A DNA stretch of 15,226 nucleotides from assembly GCA_050014415.1 (NCBI GenBank), contig JBEKDJ010000136.1:1-15226 (forward strand), given 5' to 3'. The notes under the pieces are model-generated. The model ran no database searches. It saw nothing but the letters and a program-made list of their open reading frames with translations, and was not told where the DNA came from. Source of the stretch: JBEKDJ01 sp050014415 (GTDB lineage: Bacteria; Desulfobacterota; BSN033; UBA1163). This document shows, piece by piece, positions 1 to 6,774 of the stretch. Numbering within the stretch: position 1 is the stretch's first letter; the number at the start of each line of letters is the position of its first letter. The position numbers were made by a program, and so were the translations under genes.

Positions 1-1
1 A

Positions 2-667
2 ATAAGAAATTATAGGGATGCCTGGACGAAGGTCAACCACACCATTCAGAGCTTAAAAGATATTAAGATGAAAACACAAAATCTCATCCTTGGGTTAAAG
101 ATGACTGTGCTCCCTCAGAATGTCGATCAATTAGAAGGCGTTAGCTCTTACGCAGATGAGAATGAACTTTTTACTATCGTCTCTCCCTGTATCATCACAG
201 AAAACCGCTATCGAAACATCAACAGGAAAGATGATTTGGCCTTTTCTGAAAGGGAGATAGAAAAAATGATCCGGTTTTACAAATCCAGCCATTTCCAATG
301 GGATTTCCATCGGAGCCAGCTAGTCAACTATCTCAGGACCGGCGTGATCAAAAAGTTATGTTCCGTCGGTTTCAATTACTTCTTCGTTAAGAGCAACGGA
401 GAAGTTTATCCCTGTCCCCTGATCAGAGTAAAACTCGGAAATATTAAACACAAAGGGATAGAAGACCTCTTTTTTTCAAAGGCCGCCTCTTCTTTTCGAA
501 AACAGATTGGAAGATACCCGGAATGCCAAACCTGCACAGAACCAGGGCTGGAACGATATGCCCTCCCATTTGAAGGGTTCACCTATCTTTCGCTGATGGC
601 GAAGATGGGGAAAAGAGAGTTTCTCAAACTGCACAACGATATGGGTCTTGATAAATATTTTTCTTAG
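2..667 (+). CDS. Radical SAM/SPASM (twitch-type) protein, 5' end outside the window
   Basis: The reading frame is open from base 2, so this is the C-terminal part (about 221 residues) of a longer protein; the ATG at 68 is internal. Before it, the frame reads like the back half of a radical SAM barrel (a TIQSLK helix, then an LGLKMTVLPQN strand, as in enzymes of this class). The C-terminal third carries a SPASM/twitch-like auxiliary-cluster region: a Cys in KKLCSVG, a Cys in GEVYPCPL, the LGNIKHKGIEDLF block, then CQTCTEPG. The radical SAM CxxxCxxC motif would lie upstream and is not visible. The family uses S-adenosylmethionine to modify peptides or mature cofactors in the cytoplasm; the substrate cannot be told. 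The two small Gly-rich proteins that follow are conceivable partners, but that is speculation. The TAG stop is at 665-667, 51 bases before the next gene. Confidence 0.85.
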   Translation: MRNYRDAWTKVNHTIQSLKDIKMKTQNLILGLKMTVLPQNVDQLEGVSSYADENELFTIVSPCIITENRYRNINRKDDLAFSEREIEKMIRFYKSSHFQWDFHRSQLVNYLRTGVIKKLCSVGFNYFFVKSNGEVYPCPLIRVKLGNIKHKGIEDLFFSKAASSFRKQIGRYPECQTCTEPGLERYALPFEGFTYLSLMAKMGKREFLKLHNDMGLDKYFS

Positions 668-718
668 AATGACAGGAGATAAAATCTTCTCCTTGACGAA
701 ACGAAAGGAGGAATCTAT

Positions 719-976
719 ATGCCAGGATTTGATGGAACAGGACCAATGGGTCAGGGTCAAATGACTGGAGGAGGCAGAGGTTTCTGCGCTATGCCATACA
801 GGAGCTACGGTTCATATGGGTATGGCATGGGGGCACGTTATCCAGGCTCCGGTGGTTATCCATTTTATGGAAGGCCCTTTTATGGGCCCGTCTTCGGGGC
901 AGGTCGTGGAGGGCTTCCATGGGGTGGTGGCCGTGGTAGAGTCTTCGGTGGCGGGCGGGGGTTCCGTCGTTGGTAG
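719..976 (+). CDS. Small Gly/Tyr/Arg-rich protein, DUF5320-like N-terminus
   Basis: This 85-residue protein opens with MPGFDGTGPMGQGQMTGG, the opening typical of the DUF5320 family of small proteins found beside dinitrogenase-cofactor-type and MinD-ATPase genes in anaerobes. The rest is Gly, Tyr, Phe and Arg rich and probably disordered. One Cys lies at residue 23. The C-terminal coiled coil often present in DUF5320 proteins is not seen; the protein ends in a GGGRGFRRW tail. The start is well supported: AAAGGAGG at 704-711 sits 7 bases before the ATG. Function is unknown; the association with Fe-S and metal-cofactor genes is the main clue. Long open frames on the other strand here are by-products of the GC-rich glycine codons. 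Confidence 0.8.
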   Translation: MPGFDGTGPMGQGQMTGGGRGFCAMPYRSYGSYGYGMGARYPGSGGYPFYGRPFYGPVFGAGRGGLPWGGGRGRVFGGGRGFRRW

Positions 977-1127
977 TGATAAAGAATGGGTTGCATGGGG
1001 GCCATCGATGAAGCTCGGGGGATCGGCCATTTCTAAAAGGTCAATTGAATCTCGCCTGGTGTTTGACCAATGACCGATCTCCCTCGCCCGTAATTCTAAC
1101 CAATAGTTTGAAAAGGTGGTGATGAGA

Positions 1128-1358
1128 ATGCCAAGAGGAGACGGAAAAGGTCCACCCGGAGGTAGTAGCCCAGGGACAGGCAGAGGTGCTGGAATGGGTG
1201 GATCTCGGAGAGGAAGAATGGGTGGCTCCAGGGCAGGTGCAGGTCCTGGCGGAGAATGCATGTGTCCAAAGTGCGGAACGACTGCTCCTCATGAAGTCGG
1301 AATCCCCTGTTCCTACAAGAATTGCCCCAAGTGTGGAGCAAAGATGGTAAGGAAATAG
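1128..1358 (+). CDS. Small Gly/Arg-rich protein with C-terminal zinc-ribbon-like Cys motif
   Basis: The product has 76 residues from the ATG at 1128. That start is chosen because AAGGTGG at 1113-1119 is 8 bases upstream and because it gives MPRGDGKGPPGG, matching the MPGFDGTGP opening of the preceding gene; GTG 1116 and ATG 1122 are in frame but fit the ribosome-binding site less well. Residues 1-45 are Gly/Arg/Ser rich. The last 35 residues hold ECMCPKCG, an IPCSYK segment and NCPKCG, enough cysteines for a rubredoxin-like or zinc-ribbon site (CPKCG pairs about 20 residues apart). Known relatives sit beside MinD-type ATPase genes in anaerobes. No enzymatic role can be assigned; metal or Fe-S handling is inferred from the Cys pairs and the neighbours. 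Confidence 0.8.
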   Translation: MPRGDGKGPPGGSSPGTGRGAGMGGSRRGRMGGSRAGAGPGGECMCPKCGTTAPHEVGIPCSYKNCPKCGAKMVRK

Positions 1359-1404
1359 CTTATGCGATAAGAAAGCGGAACTGGTTTAAAAAATGAGGGA
1401 ATCC

Positions 1405-1830
1405 ATGAATGAAATGTTGACTGGTCAGAAAGGACAGGGGGAAGTCAACCTCCACAGAAATTGTTTTGCATGTGGTGCAAATAACGGAATGGGTTTGGGG
1501 CTCATGTTTTACAAACATGAAGATGGGACTGTTTTTGGAAATTTCTTTGCAGATCCAAAGTTTGAAGGCTATTCGGGCATCATTCACGGAGGAATCATAG
1601 CTACTCTGTTAGATTCTGCGATGACCCACTGTCTCTTAATGAAGGATATCCCTGCTCTCACGGGAAGATTATCGATCAGATATTCTATCCCTGTTCGAAC
1701 TGGAGTGGTTGTGAAGTTAGAGGCGAGAATCATAAGAAAACTCCATAGAATCTTTATCTTAGAAGGGAAAGCTTTCGTTGAAGGGAAAAAAGTGGCAAGT
1801 GCAGATGCCACGTATATGAGGCCAGAGTGA
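1405..1830 (+). CDS. PaaI-family hotdog-fold thioesterase
   Basis: This protein of about 141 residues has the single hotdog domain of PaaI/YbgC-type acyl-CoA thioesterases. The key segment is GIIHGGIIATLLDSAMTH: the HGG turn and the Asp on the central helix match the usual catalytic region. The N-terminal NCFACGANNGMGLGL segment is the CxxCG...NxxGL pattern common in this family. The family hydrolyses acyl-CoA or aryl-CoA thioesters in the cytosol; the substrate is not evident. The start is uncertain: ATG 1393, 1405 and 1414 are in frame, and GAGGGA at 1395-1400 favours 1405, with 4-base spacing. The gene lies 34 bases past the preceding stop at its earliest start, so it is probably co-transcribed. 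Its link to the cofactor genes is unclear. Confidence 0.85.
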   Translation: MNEMLTGQKGQGEVNLHRNCFACGANNGMGLGLMFYKHEDGTVFGNFFADPKFEGYSGIIHGGIIATLLDSAMTHCLLMKDIPALTGRLSIRYSIPVRTGVVVKLEARIIRKLHRIFILEGKAFVEGKKVASADATYMRPE

Positions 1831-1904
1831 ATTCTAATCATTGGTTCATATCAAAATATGTGCCGAATTAAAGATATTCGAGAATAGAGCTTGGTTAATT
1901 AAGG

Positions 1905-2123
1905 ATGACGCAATATCCAGGTAAGGATCTGTTGTTTCAATACAAACTGATCAAATATATTGTCAGACAATATCCCAAGATGCCTGAGATCATGGAAAGA
2001 TATTTTGGTCAGAATTGTTTAAAAAAGCCAGGATTTAAAATCCAGACGCTTGAAATGGCTTGCATTCTATTCGACGTCGATCAGAAGCGATTGCTTCAAG
2101 AATTTGGGAAGATCCAGGATTGA
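1905..2123 (+). CDS. Small DUF1858-like protein
   Basis: This 72-residue protein resembles the DUF1858/ScdA-N-terminal type helical domain: an opening helix with YPKMPEIMERYFG, a Cys-bearing loop (QNCLKK) and a closing TLEMACILFDVDQKRLLQEF helix pair. Typical members have a CxxCG motif in the loop; only one Cys is kept here. Such domains accompany Fe-S and nitric-oxide-related proteins, but their biochemical role is not settled. The ribosome-binding site is weak: AAGG lies directly against the ATG, so the start is less certain than for the neighbours. The gene sits in a tight + strand row between the thioesterase and a radical SAM gene. Confidence 0.6.
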   Translation: MTQYPGKDLLFQYKLIKYIVRQYPKMPEIMERYFGQNCLKKPGFKIQTLEMACILFDVDQKRLLQEFGKIQD

Positions 2124-2173
2124 TGGGTATGAATAAAAACTGAATAACTTGATCATTTTGGTCGAGGCAGAGG

Positions 2174-3127
2174 ATGGATAAGTCTTCGGTCGAACGGAAA
2201 TATATCTTCGGTCCAGTACCTTCGAGGAGGTTGGGAAGATCTTTAGGCGTTGATCTCGTTCCATACAAAACCTGTACGTTTGATTGTATCTATTGCGAAT
2301 TAGGTAGAACGACCCATAAAGCGATTACCAGGAAATCTTATGCTTCTTCAGAAGAAATCCTGTGGGAGCTAGGCCTTACTCTATCTATCTTAGATAAAAG
2401 GCCCGATTATATAACTCTATCCGGCTCTGGGGAGCCCATCTTAAACAATAATATTGGGGAAATAATTCGAACGATCAAAGAAATAACCTCAACTCCCATT
2501 GCTGTATTAACGAATGGGTCTCTTCTCTCAATGGATGAGGTGAGGAAGGATCTCATGGAGGCCGATGTTGTCCTCCCCTCTCTTGATACAATCACTCCGG
2601 CTCTTTTTGAGTACATTGATAGACCTCACTCATCATTAAGAATTGAGGAGATCATTTCAGGCCTTATTCAATTTCGGAAACAATATCGAGGTCAGATCTG
2701 GTTGGAAATCCTCTTTTGCCGGGGTGTAAACGATGGTAAAGACGAGATCGAAAAGCTAAAAGAGGTCATCAAGAATATCGAGCCTGATAGGATTCAACTA
2801 AATACACCGGTCAGGCCCCCTGCAGAAGATTTTGCCTTTCCTTTAACTTCAGAACAACTTGAAGAAATAAGAGAAAGATTGGGAGAAAGAGCAGAGGTGG
2901 TCTCTGAATTTATTGCGCCCATGGGGGATCGCTTTGATTCAGATAAAGATACGGAAATCATAAACCTAGTCAGGAGAAGGCCGTGTACAGCAGAGGACAT
3001 TTCCAAGGCCCTTGGATTGCACATGGACGAAGTGGTGAAGCACCTCGGAAGCCTGACAAAAAAAGGAGTCATCCATTATCGGATGTATCAACATCGTTGT
3101 TATTATGAAACTGCTATGACCCATTAA
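2174..3127 (+). CDS. Radical SAM protein, COG0731-like, with C-terminal winged-helix-like domain
   Basis: The protein has 317 residues. The N-terminus (FGPVPSRRLGRSLGVD) is the hallmark of the COG0731 group, followed by the cluster motif CTFDCIYC with Cys34, Cys38 and Cys41 (CxxxCxxC). A TLSGSGEP segment corresponds to the SAM-binding GGE-type motif, and VLTNGSL to the following strand. Residues about 245-317 look like a winged-helix module (VRRRPCTAEDISKALGLHMDEVVKHLGSLTKKG), a common tail in this group. COG0731 is named after wyosine synthetase, but bacterial members near Fe-S genes have no established substrate. GAGG at 2164-2167 is 6 bases before the ATG. The stop is 19 bases before the MinD ATPase gene, indicating co-transcription. 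The tail may be a nucleic-acid or partner-binding module; that is inference. Confidence 0.9.
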   Translation: MDKSSVERKYIFGPVPSRRLGRSLGVDLVPYKTCTFDCIYCELGRTTHKAITRKSYASSEEILWELGLTLSILDKRPDYITLSGSGEPILNNNIGEIIRTIKEITSTPIAVLTNGSLLSMDEVRKDLMEADVVLPSLDTITPALFEYIDRPHSSLRIEEIISGLIQFRKQYRGQIWLEILFCRGVNDGKDEIEKLKEVIKNIEPDRIQLNTPVRPPAEDFAFPLTSEQLEEIRERLGERAEVVSEFIAPMGDRFDSDKDTEIINLVRRRPCTAEDISKALGLHMDEVVKHLGSLTKKGVIHYRMYQHRCYYETAMTH

Positions 3128-3146
3128 AAGACCGGTAGATGTCCAC

Positions 3147-4000
3147 ATGATCATATCAATTGCGAGCGGAAAAGGGGGAACTGGAAAGACCACCATCGCA
3201 GTCAATTTGGCCCTTTCTCTTCAAGAGAAAAATGTTCAATTGATTGATTGCGATGTAGAGGAGCCGAATTCCCATCTTTTTCTAAACCCCTCTATCCACC
3301 AGGTTTCCTCTGTGGGAATTCCAGTCCCCCGAATTGATGAATCCAAATGCACTTACTGTGGCAAGTGCGCAAAGGTCTGTGATTATCACGCAATTGCTGT
3401 CATTTTGAAAAACGTTCTGGTTTTTGATGAACTCTGCCATGGGTGCGGAGCCTGTTTCTATTTATGTCCTGAGAAAGCCATATTCGAAGTGGAAAGAGAG
3501 ATTGGAATTGTCCAGGAAGGAAGAGCGGATGGAATTTCCTTTGCCAACGGAATTCTTAATGTGGGAGAACCCATGGCCTACCCACTGATCCGAAAGGCAA
3601 AGGATAGGATCCAAAAGGATAAGATCGTGATTCTCGATGCCCCTCCGGGAACAGCCTGTCCTGTTATCGAAACCGTAAAAGGAAGTGACTTCTGTTTACT
3701 GGTCCAGAACCCACGCCCTTTGGACTGAATGACTTGGAGTTGGCAGTGGGAATGCTGGAAAAGTTAGGAATTCAAAAAGGAGTAGTTGTTAACAAGGCGG
3801 ATGTTGGGGATAGGAAAGTGTGGGATTATTGTCAATCTCAAAATATTCCTGTTCTAATGGAAATCCCGATGGATCGGAGGATTGCGGAATCATATTCGAA
3901 GGGAATACCAATCGTTGTCGAACATCCTTTTTATATCCAGGGATTCAAGGATCTATTTGAAAAGACGGAGAAACTCCATGAGTCAAATCGAAGAAAATAG
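3147..4000 (+). pseudogene. MinD-superfamily ATPase with inserted 2[4Fe-4S] ferredoxin domain, frameshifted
   Basis: Two open frames (3147-3728 and the frame running to 4000) together give one protein of about 284 residues, the normal length of the family and close to the 297-residue paralogue downstream. The first frame has a deviant Walker A (GKGGTGKTT, residues 8-16), LIDCDVEEPN (32-41), two 4Fe-4S motifs (Cys68/71/74/78 and Cys97/100/103/107) and the switch LDAPPGTACPV. It then ends in QNPRPLD and a TGA at 3726. In the other frame the sequence reads EPTPFGLNDLELAVGMLEKLGI, the expected continuation. Aligning GTC-CA-GAA at 3702-3709 with the expected V-T/A-E codons implies one missing base near 3705-3706. 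It is a real inactivating mutation or a sequencing/assembly error. The family loads or senses Fe-S or metal clusters with ATP hydrolysis in the cytoplasm. Confidence 0.9.
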
Positions 4001-4412
4001 ATCCGGCCTCTCTTCAAACGCGGAATTGGACGAGGGTGTTGGGTATCTTGTTTATAACGAGACACTGATAGACCATTTTATGCATCCCAGAAACGTAGGA
4101 GAAATCGAGAATCCTGACGCCATGGCAGTGGTTGGTGATCCGACCTGTGGTGATTATGTCAGGGTTTACATCAATGTAAGGGATAGGAAAATTCTTAATT
4201 TTAAATTTCTCACAATGGGTTGCCCGGGAGCCATTTCTACTTCCAGCATTGCCATGGAATTGGCCATTGGGAAGACCCTCGAAGAGGCGCTGAGACTTAC
4301 AGATAATGATGTGATCCAGGCGGCCGGTGGTATCGCTGCAAGAAAGGCCCACTGCTCTCTTCTGGCAATCAGGGGATTACACGAAGCCATTCTGAGTTAT
4401 CAGAAGAAATAA
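3978..4412 (+). CDS. NifU/IscU-like Fe-S cluster scaffold
   Basis: This 144-residue protein from ATG 3978 (GGAG at 3967-3970, 7-base spacing) overlaps the end of the ATPase gene by 23 bases. After a 25-residue N-terminal extension it follows the IscU fold: YNETLIDHFMHPRNVGEIENP, then GDPTCGDY with Cys57 and Asp59, MGCPGAISTSS with Cys82, and RKAHCSLLA with His125 and Cys126. All three scaffold cysteines, the Asp and the Lys/His beside the last Cys are kept, so it should assemble [2Fe-2S] or [4Fe-4S] clusters. No cysteine desulfurase lies in the window, so sulfur must come from elsewhere. Its position between two ferredoxin-MinD ATPases suggests it supplies clusters to them or to their clients; that is inference from context. 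Confidence 0.9.
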   Translation: MSQIEENRSGLSSNAELDEGVGYLVYNETLIDHFMHPRNVGEIENPDAMAVVGDPTCGDYVRVYINVRDRKILNFKFLTMGCPGAISTSSIAMELAIGKTLEEALRLTDNDVIQAAGGIAARKAHCSLLAIRGLHEAILSYQKK

Positions 4413-4453
4413 TTCTCTCATGTCCTTCCCCCTTCTTGATGAGGTAGGATTGG

Positions 4454-5347
4454 GTGGAGATGGTTGTGGAACAAAATGCAATTAAACAATTAGCCATTGT
4501 TAGTGGTAAAGGAGGGACCGGAAAGACCACTATTGCTGCTGCCTTTGCAGCTTTAGCCAGGAATAAAGTTGCAGTGGATTGCGATGTGGATGCCGCGGAT
4601 CTCCATCTCCTGCTTCAACCAAAGGTCTTGATCCAGGAAAAATATTTTGGCGGAAGATCTCCCAAGGTGGATTTAGACACATGTAACCAATGTGGTCTAT
4701 GCACTGAGGTATGCCGCTTTAATGCGATCGATAATGGAGTAGTCGATCCTGTCTCGTGTGAGGGCTGTGGCTTTTGCAGTCACATCTGTCCAGAAAGTGC
4801 TATTGCAATGGAAGAAGCTTTTTCTGGAGATTGGTTTGTTTCCGAAACACTCTATGGTCCTTTTGTTTATGCACGGTTAGGAATCGGAGAGGAAAATTCA
4901 GGTAAACTCGTTACCGTTGTCCGCAAAAAAGCGGTTGAGATTGCAAAAGAGAAGAACCTTGACCTCATATTGATTGACGGTCCTCCAGGGATCGGTTGCC
5001 CGGTCTCGGCATCGTTGACCGGAGTGAATTTGGTCTTAGCGATCACAGAACCCACCCTCTCAGGGATTCATGATCTGGAAAGAATATTGAAACTCTCCGA
5101 TCACTTTAAAATTCCTTCCCTGGTCTGTATCAATAAATTCGACATCAACCTTGGGAATACGGCCCAAATAGCATCCTACTGCAAGAAAAACGGTTCCCGC
5201 CTCATCGGTCGAATTCCTTATGAGCCGAAAGTGGTCGAGGCACTGGTTCAAAGGAAGACAGTGATGGACTACCCTTGCAACGAAGTTCAGGGGATTGTCC
5301 ATCGGATGTGGGAAGAGGTGGAAAGCTTATTAAAACAAAGGGACTGA
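4454..5347 (+). CDS. MinD-superfamily ATPase with inserted 2[4Fe-4S] ferredoxin domain (intact)
   Basis: The product has 297 residues from GTG 4454, with GAGG at 4441-4444; ATG 4460 is an alternative start. The deviant Walker A is GKGGTGKTT at residues 18-26, followed by VDCDVDAADLHLLL. A bacterial 2[4Fe-4S] ferredoxin is inserted at about 70-118: CNQCGLCTEVC (Cys77, 80, 83, 87) and CEGCGFCSHICP (Cys102, 105, 108, 112). Switch II reads LIDGPPGIGCPV and the ITEPTLSGIHDLERIL block is intact, which shows what the frameshifted paralogue upstream should read. Paired genes of this kind are common in sulfate reducers and other anaerobes, and in Desulfovibrio two such ATPases accompany the Mo/Cu orange protein. 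The likely role is ATP-dependent handling or transfer of Fe-S or metal clusters, probably as a heterodimer with the paralogue. Confidence 0.92.
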   Translation: MEMVVEQNAIKQLAIVSGKGGTGKTTIAAAFAALARNKVAVDCDVDAADLHLLLQPKVLIQEKYFGGRSPKVDLDTCNQCGLCTEVCRFNAIDNGVVDPVSCEGCGFCSHICPESAIAMEEAFSGDWFVSETLYGPFVYARLGIGEENSGKLVTVVRKKAVEIAKEKNLDLILIDGPPGIGCPVSASLTGVNLVLAITEPTLSGIHDLERILKLSDHFKIPSLVCINKFDINLGNTAQIASYCKKNGSRLIGRIPYEPKVVEALVQRKTVMDYPCNEVQGIVHRMWEEVESLLKQRD

Positions 5348-5370
5348 GGTCTGAGGTTTGAGGTAAAAGA

Positions 5371-6102
5371 GTGGATAGTTCCGTGACTAAGTATCAAAAA
5401 TTTTGCTATTGGGTGGACTTTCATGGGTTAAAAGCAGTTAGAAGGAATTTTGAGGAAAGAAACGTTGACCTGCCTGATGAAGCCCACATTCCATGTCGAG
5501 TATTAAGGCCATCAACATCAGTTATCTTTTTATCTCCTCCAGCCTGGAATGGTTTCTGCAAAAGAAGGACCTCATGGTTTCGGAAATCGGAGATGTCAGA
5601 TAAATTCTTAATTGTTTGTAACTCTCAATTGGACCTTCCTGACTTAAGGAATCCCATCGTTATTACAGAATCAAATTTTAAACCCGATCGACTTCCATCC
5701 CCTAAGGAGATTTCTCAATTGATCCAATCAAAGAAATATCAAATGAAAAAACCTCTGGAATGGGATAAGCCCGATCCCCTTGAGAGAGATTTCTATCAGA
5801 GATGGTTTGGACGTCAACAGAGAAAGGAACCTTTTGATTTTGATCAAATCTTCCTGAGCCATTCAGCAAACCATGCTAATTTCATCGATCCTAAGTTTTA
5901 CATCAATTTGAACGAGAGGAAAGTTCCTTATTCCATTGCTGATAGCATCCATGTCTGTTCATCTTGTCTTGAATTCTTCAACATTCTTGGAGAACAGTGG
6001 TCAGTGAAGTATGTGGTTCCCTGTATTGGCGCGGTTCAATTTGCTCATCTACCTATGAACAAATATTTCAAGATAGAAGTGCAAACGGGAGGAGGATTAT
6101 AA
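5371..6102 (+). CDS. Unrecognised 243-residue protein with C-terminal CxxC
   Basis: I do not recognise a family. The frame is open for 243 residues from GTG 5371 with TTGAGG at 5358-5363, 7 bases upstream, and it abuts the next gene, whose ATG follows the TAA directly. No signal peptide or membrane segment is visible. Cysteines are spread along the protein (12, 42, 63, 83), with a CSSC motif at 196-199 inside ADSIHVCSSCLEFFNILG and another Cys at 218. The middle region (about 110-180) is charged and aromatic rich (DFYQRWFG, FDFDQIF). The CxxC and the setting between a ferredoxin-MinD ATPase and a zinc-ribbon protein suggest a metal or Fe-S related role, but no function can be assigned. Compositional continuity with the neighbours and the tight junctions support it as a real gene. 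Confidence 0.75.
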   Translation: MDSSVTKYQKFCYWVDFHGLKAVRRNFEERNVDLPDEAHIPCRVLRPSTSVIFLSPPAWNGFCKRRTSWFRKSEMSDKFLIVCNSQLDLPDLRNPIVITESNFKPDRLPSPKEISQLIQSKKYQMKKPLEWDKPDPLERDFYQRWFGRQQRKEPFDFDQIFLSHSANHANFIDPKFYINLNERKVPYSIADSIHVCSSCLEFFNILGEQWSVKYVVPCIGAVQFAHLPMNKYFKIEVQTGGGL

Positions 6103-6345
6103 ATGCCCATTTACGAGTATCGATGTAAAAGTTGCGGAACCGTTTCAGAATTTTTAATTGGAATAAATTCAAAGGATCAATCCTTGAATTGTAAACAATG
6201 TGGGGACTCACAACTGGCAAAGATGATCTCCATTTCCCACTCTCCTAAGATTGAAAAGACAACACCGGGCCACACCTGTTGCGGAAGAGAAGAACGCTGC
6301 TCCACTCCTCCATGTTCCACGGGAAGCGGATGCAGACGAGATTAA
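6103..6345 (+). CDS. FmdB-family zinc-ribbon protein with Cys-rich tail
   Basis: This 80-residue protein begins MPIYEYRCKSCG, the classic FmdB-type start, with Cys8/Cys11 and Cys30/Cys33 forming a four-Cys zinc-ribbon. Its tail adds Cys59, 60, 66, 71 and 77 (TCCGREERCSTPPC), a second Cys cluster found in some members. The ATG follows the previous stop directly, and a GGAGG lies just inside the end of that gene, so the two are probably translationally coupled. The family is named after a putative regulator of formamidase/amidase genes; many members appear as short Cys4 proteins of unknown role. Here the metal-cofactor context suggests metal or Fe-S binding rather than transcriptional control, which is inference. 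Confidence 0.85.
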   Translation: MPIYEYRCKSCGTVSEFLIGINSKDQSLNCKQCGDSQLAKMISISHSPKIEKTTPGHTCCGREERCSTPPCSTGSGCRRD

Positions 6346-6370
6346 ATTTCTGAAAGGAGGGAATGGCAAG

Positions 6371-6649
6371 ATGAAGGTTAACATCGAGATAGGAGGATTA
6401 CCCCTTTATAAGACCTTTGGGAAGAATAAAAGGATAGAATTCGAATTCCCCGGAAAAACCTTGAAGGAATTAATGGACTCCCTTGTAAAAAAATTTGGAT
6501 TCGAAGTGAAAAAGTTCCTTTTGGATCAAAATGGAGATGTAGATATGGAGATTAGGGTGCTTCTTAATGGAGCAACCTATCTCTCTGAAAACCGTATGCA
6601 GACATCCTTAAACGATGGAGATACACTCATTTTTAAGGCACCATCCTGA
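6371..6649 (+). CDS. MoaD/ThiS-like ubiquitin-fold protein without C-terminal Gly-Gly
   Basis: The product has 92 residues from ATG 6371, with GGAGGG at 6356-6361 about 9 bases upstream; the in-frame extension back to 6251 lies inside the FmdB gene and is rejected. The pattern is that of the MoaD/ThiS beta-grasp fold: a first strand, FEFPGKTLKELMDSL, VKKFLLDQNGDVDMEIRVLLNG, then LNDGDTLIFKAPS. The DGD(T/E)(L/V)xF segment near the end is characteristic. MoaD and ThiS donate sulfur from a C-terminal Gly-Gly thiocarboxylate; this protein ends in KAPS, so it cannot act that way unless processed. Similar proteins without Gly-Gly occur near tungsten/molybdenum enzyme genes in anaerobes and may be structural partners. 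No E1-like (MoeB/ThiF) gene is present in the window. Confidence 0.85.
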   Translation: MKVNIEIGGLPLYKTFGKNKRIEFEFPGKTLKELMDSLVKKFGFEVKKFLLDQNGDVDMEIRVLLNGATYLSENRMQTSLNDGDTLIFKAPS

Positions 6650-6659
6650 GGATAACAAA

Positions 6660-6756
6660 GCAGCCAGGTTGGCTGCCAAACAGATTGAGAAAAGAGGCAA
6701 CTGAAGCCCATTGGAATCATTTACTCACCATACAGAGACAGGAGGGAATCCCCTCC
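6660..6756 (+). other. Two short hairpins in the gap before the ferritin-like gene
   Basis: The gap 6650-6823 contains two perfect inverted repeats. The first is GCAGCCA-GGT-TGGCTGC at 6660-6676 (7-bp stem). The second is GGAGGG-AATC-CCCTCC at 6741-6756 (6-bp stem). Neither is followed by a T-run, so they are not standard intrinsic terminators. They could mark an RNA-processing or attenuation region between the cofactor genes and the ferritin-like gene. Confidence 0.4.
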
Positions 6757-6774
6757 ACAAGGCAGATAAGAGAT

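Noticed and set aside
693..721. TTGACG and TATATG with 17-base spacing, resembling a promoter
   Set aside because: The -10-like box overlaps the start codon at 719, and the interval is occupied by the Shine-Dalgarno, so transcription would begin inside the gene.
816..1073. Second + strand frame inside the first Gly-rich gene
   Set aside because: It starts inside that gene, has low-complexity composition and no ribosome-binding site; it exists because of GC-rich codons.
812..1261. Long proline/threonine-rich open frame on the minus strand across the Gly-rich genes
   Set aside because: It is the complement of glycine-rich coding sequence, has no ribosome-binding site and overlaps two well-supported + strand genes.
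3882..3977. N-terminal extension of the NifU/IscU-like protein back to 3882
   Set aside because: It overlaps the ATPase coding sequence in another frame and does not look like the family; ATG 3978 has a well-placed GGAG.
3734..4000. Separate small gene starting at TTG 3734
   Set aside because: It is the C-terminal part of the frameshifted MinD ATPase; its frame is open upstream and reads the expected family sequence before the TTG.
6251..6370. N-terminal extension of the MoaD-like protein inside the FmdB gene
   Set aside because: ATG 6371 has a good ribosome-binding site and begins the beta-grasp fold; the extension is out-of-frame FmdB coding sequence.
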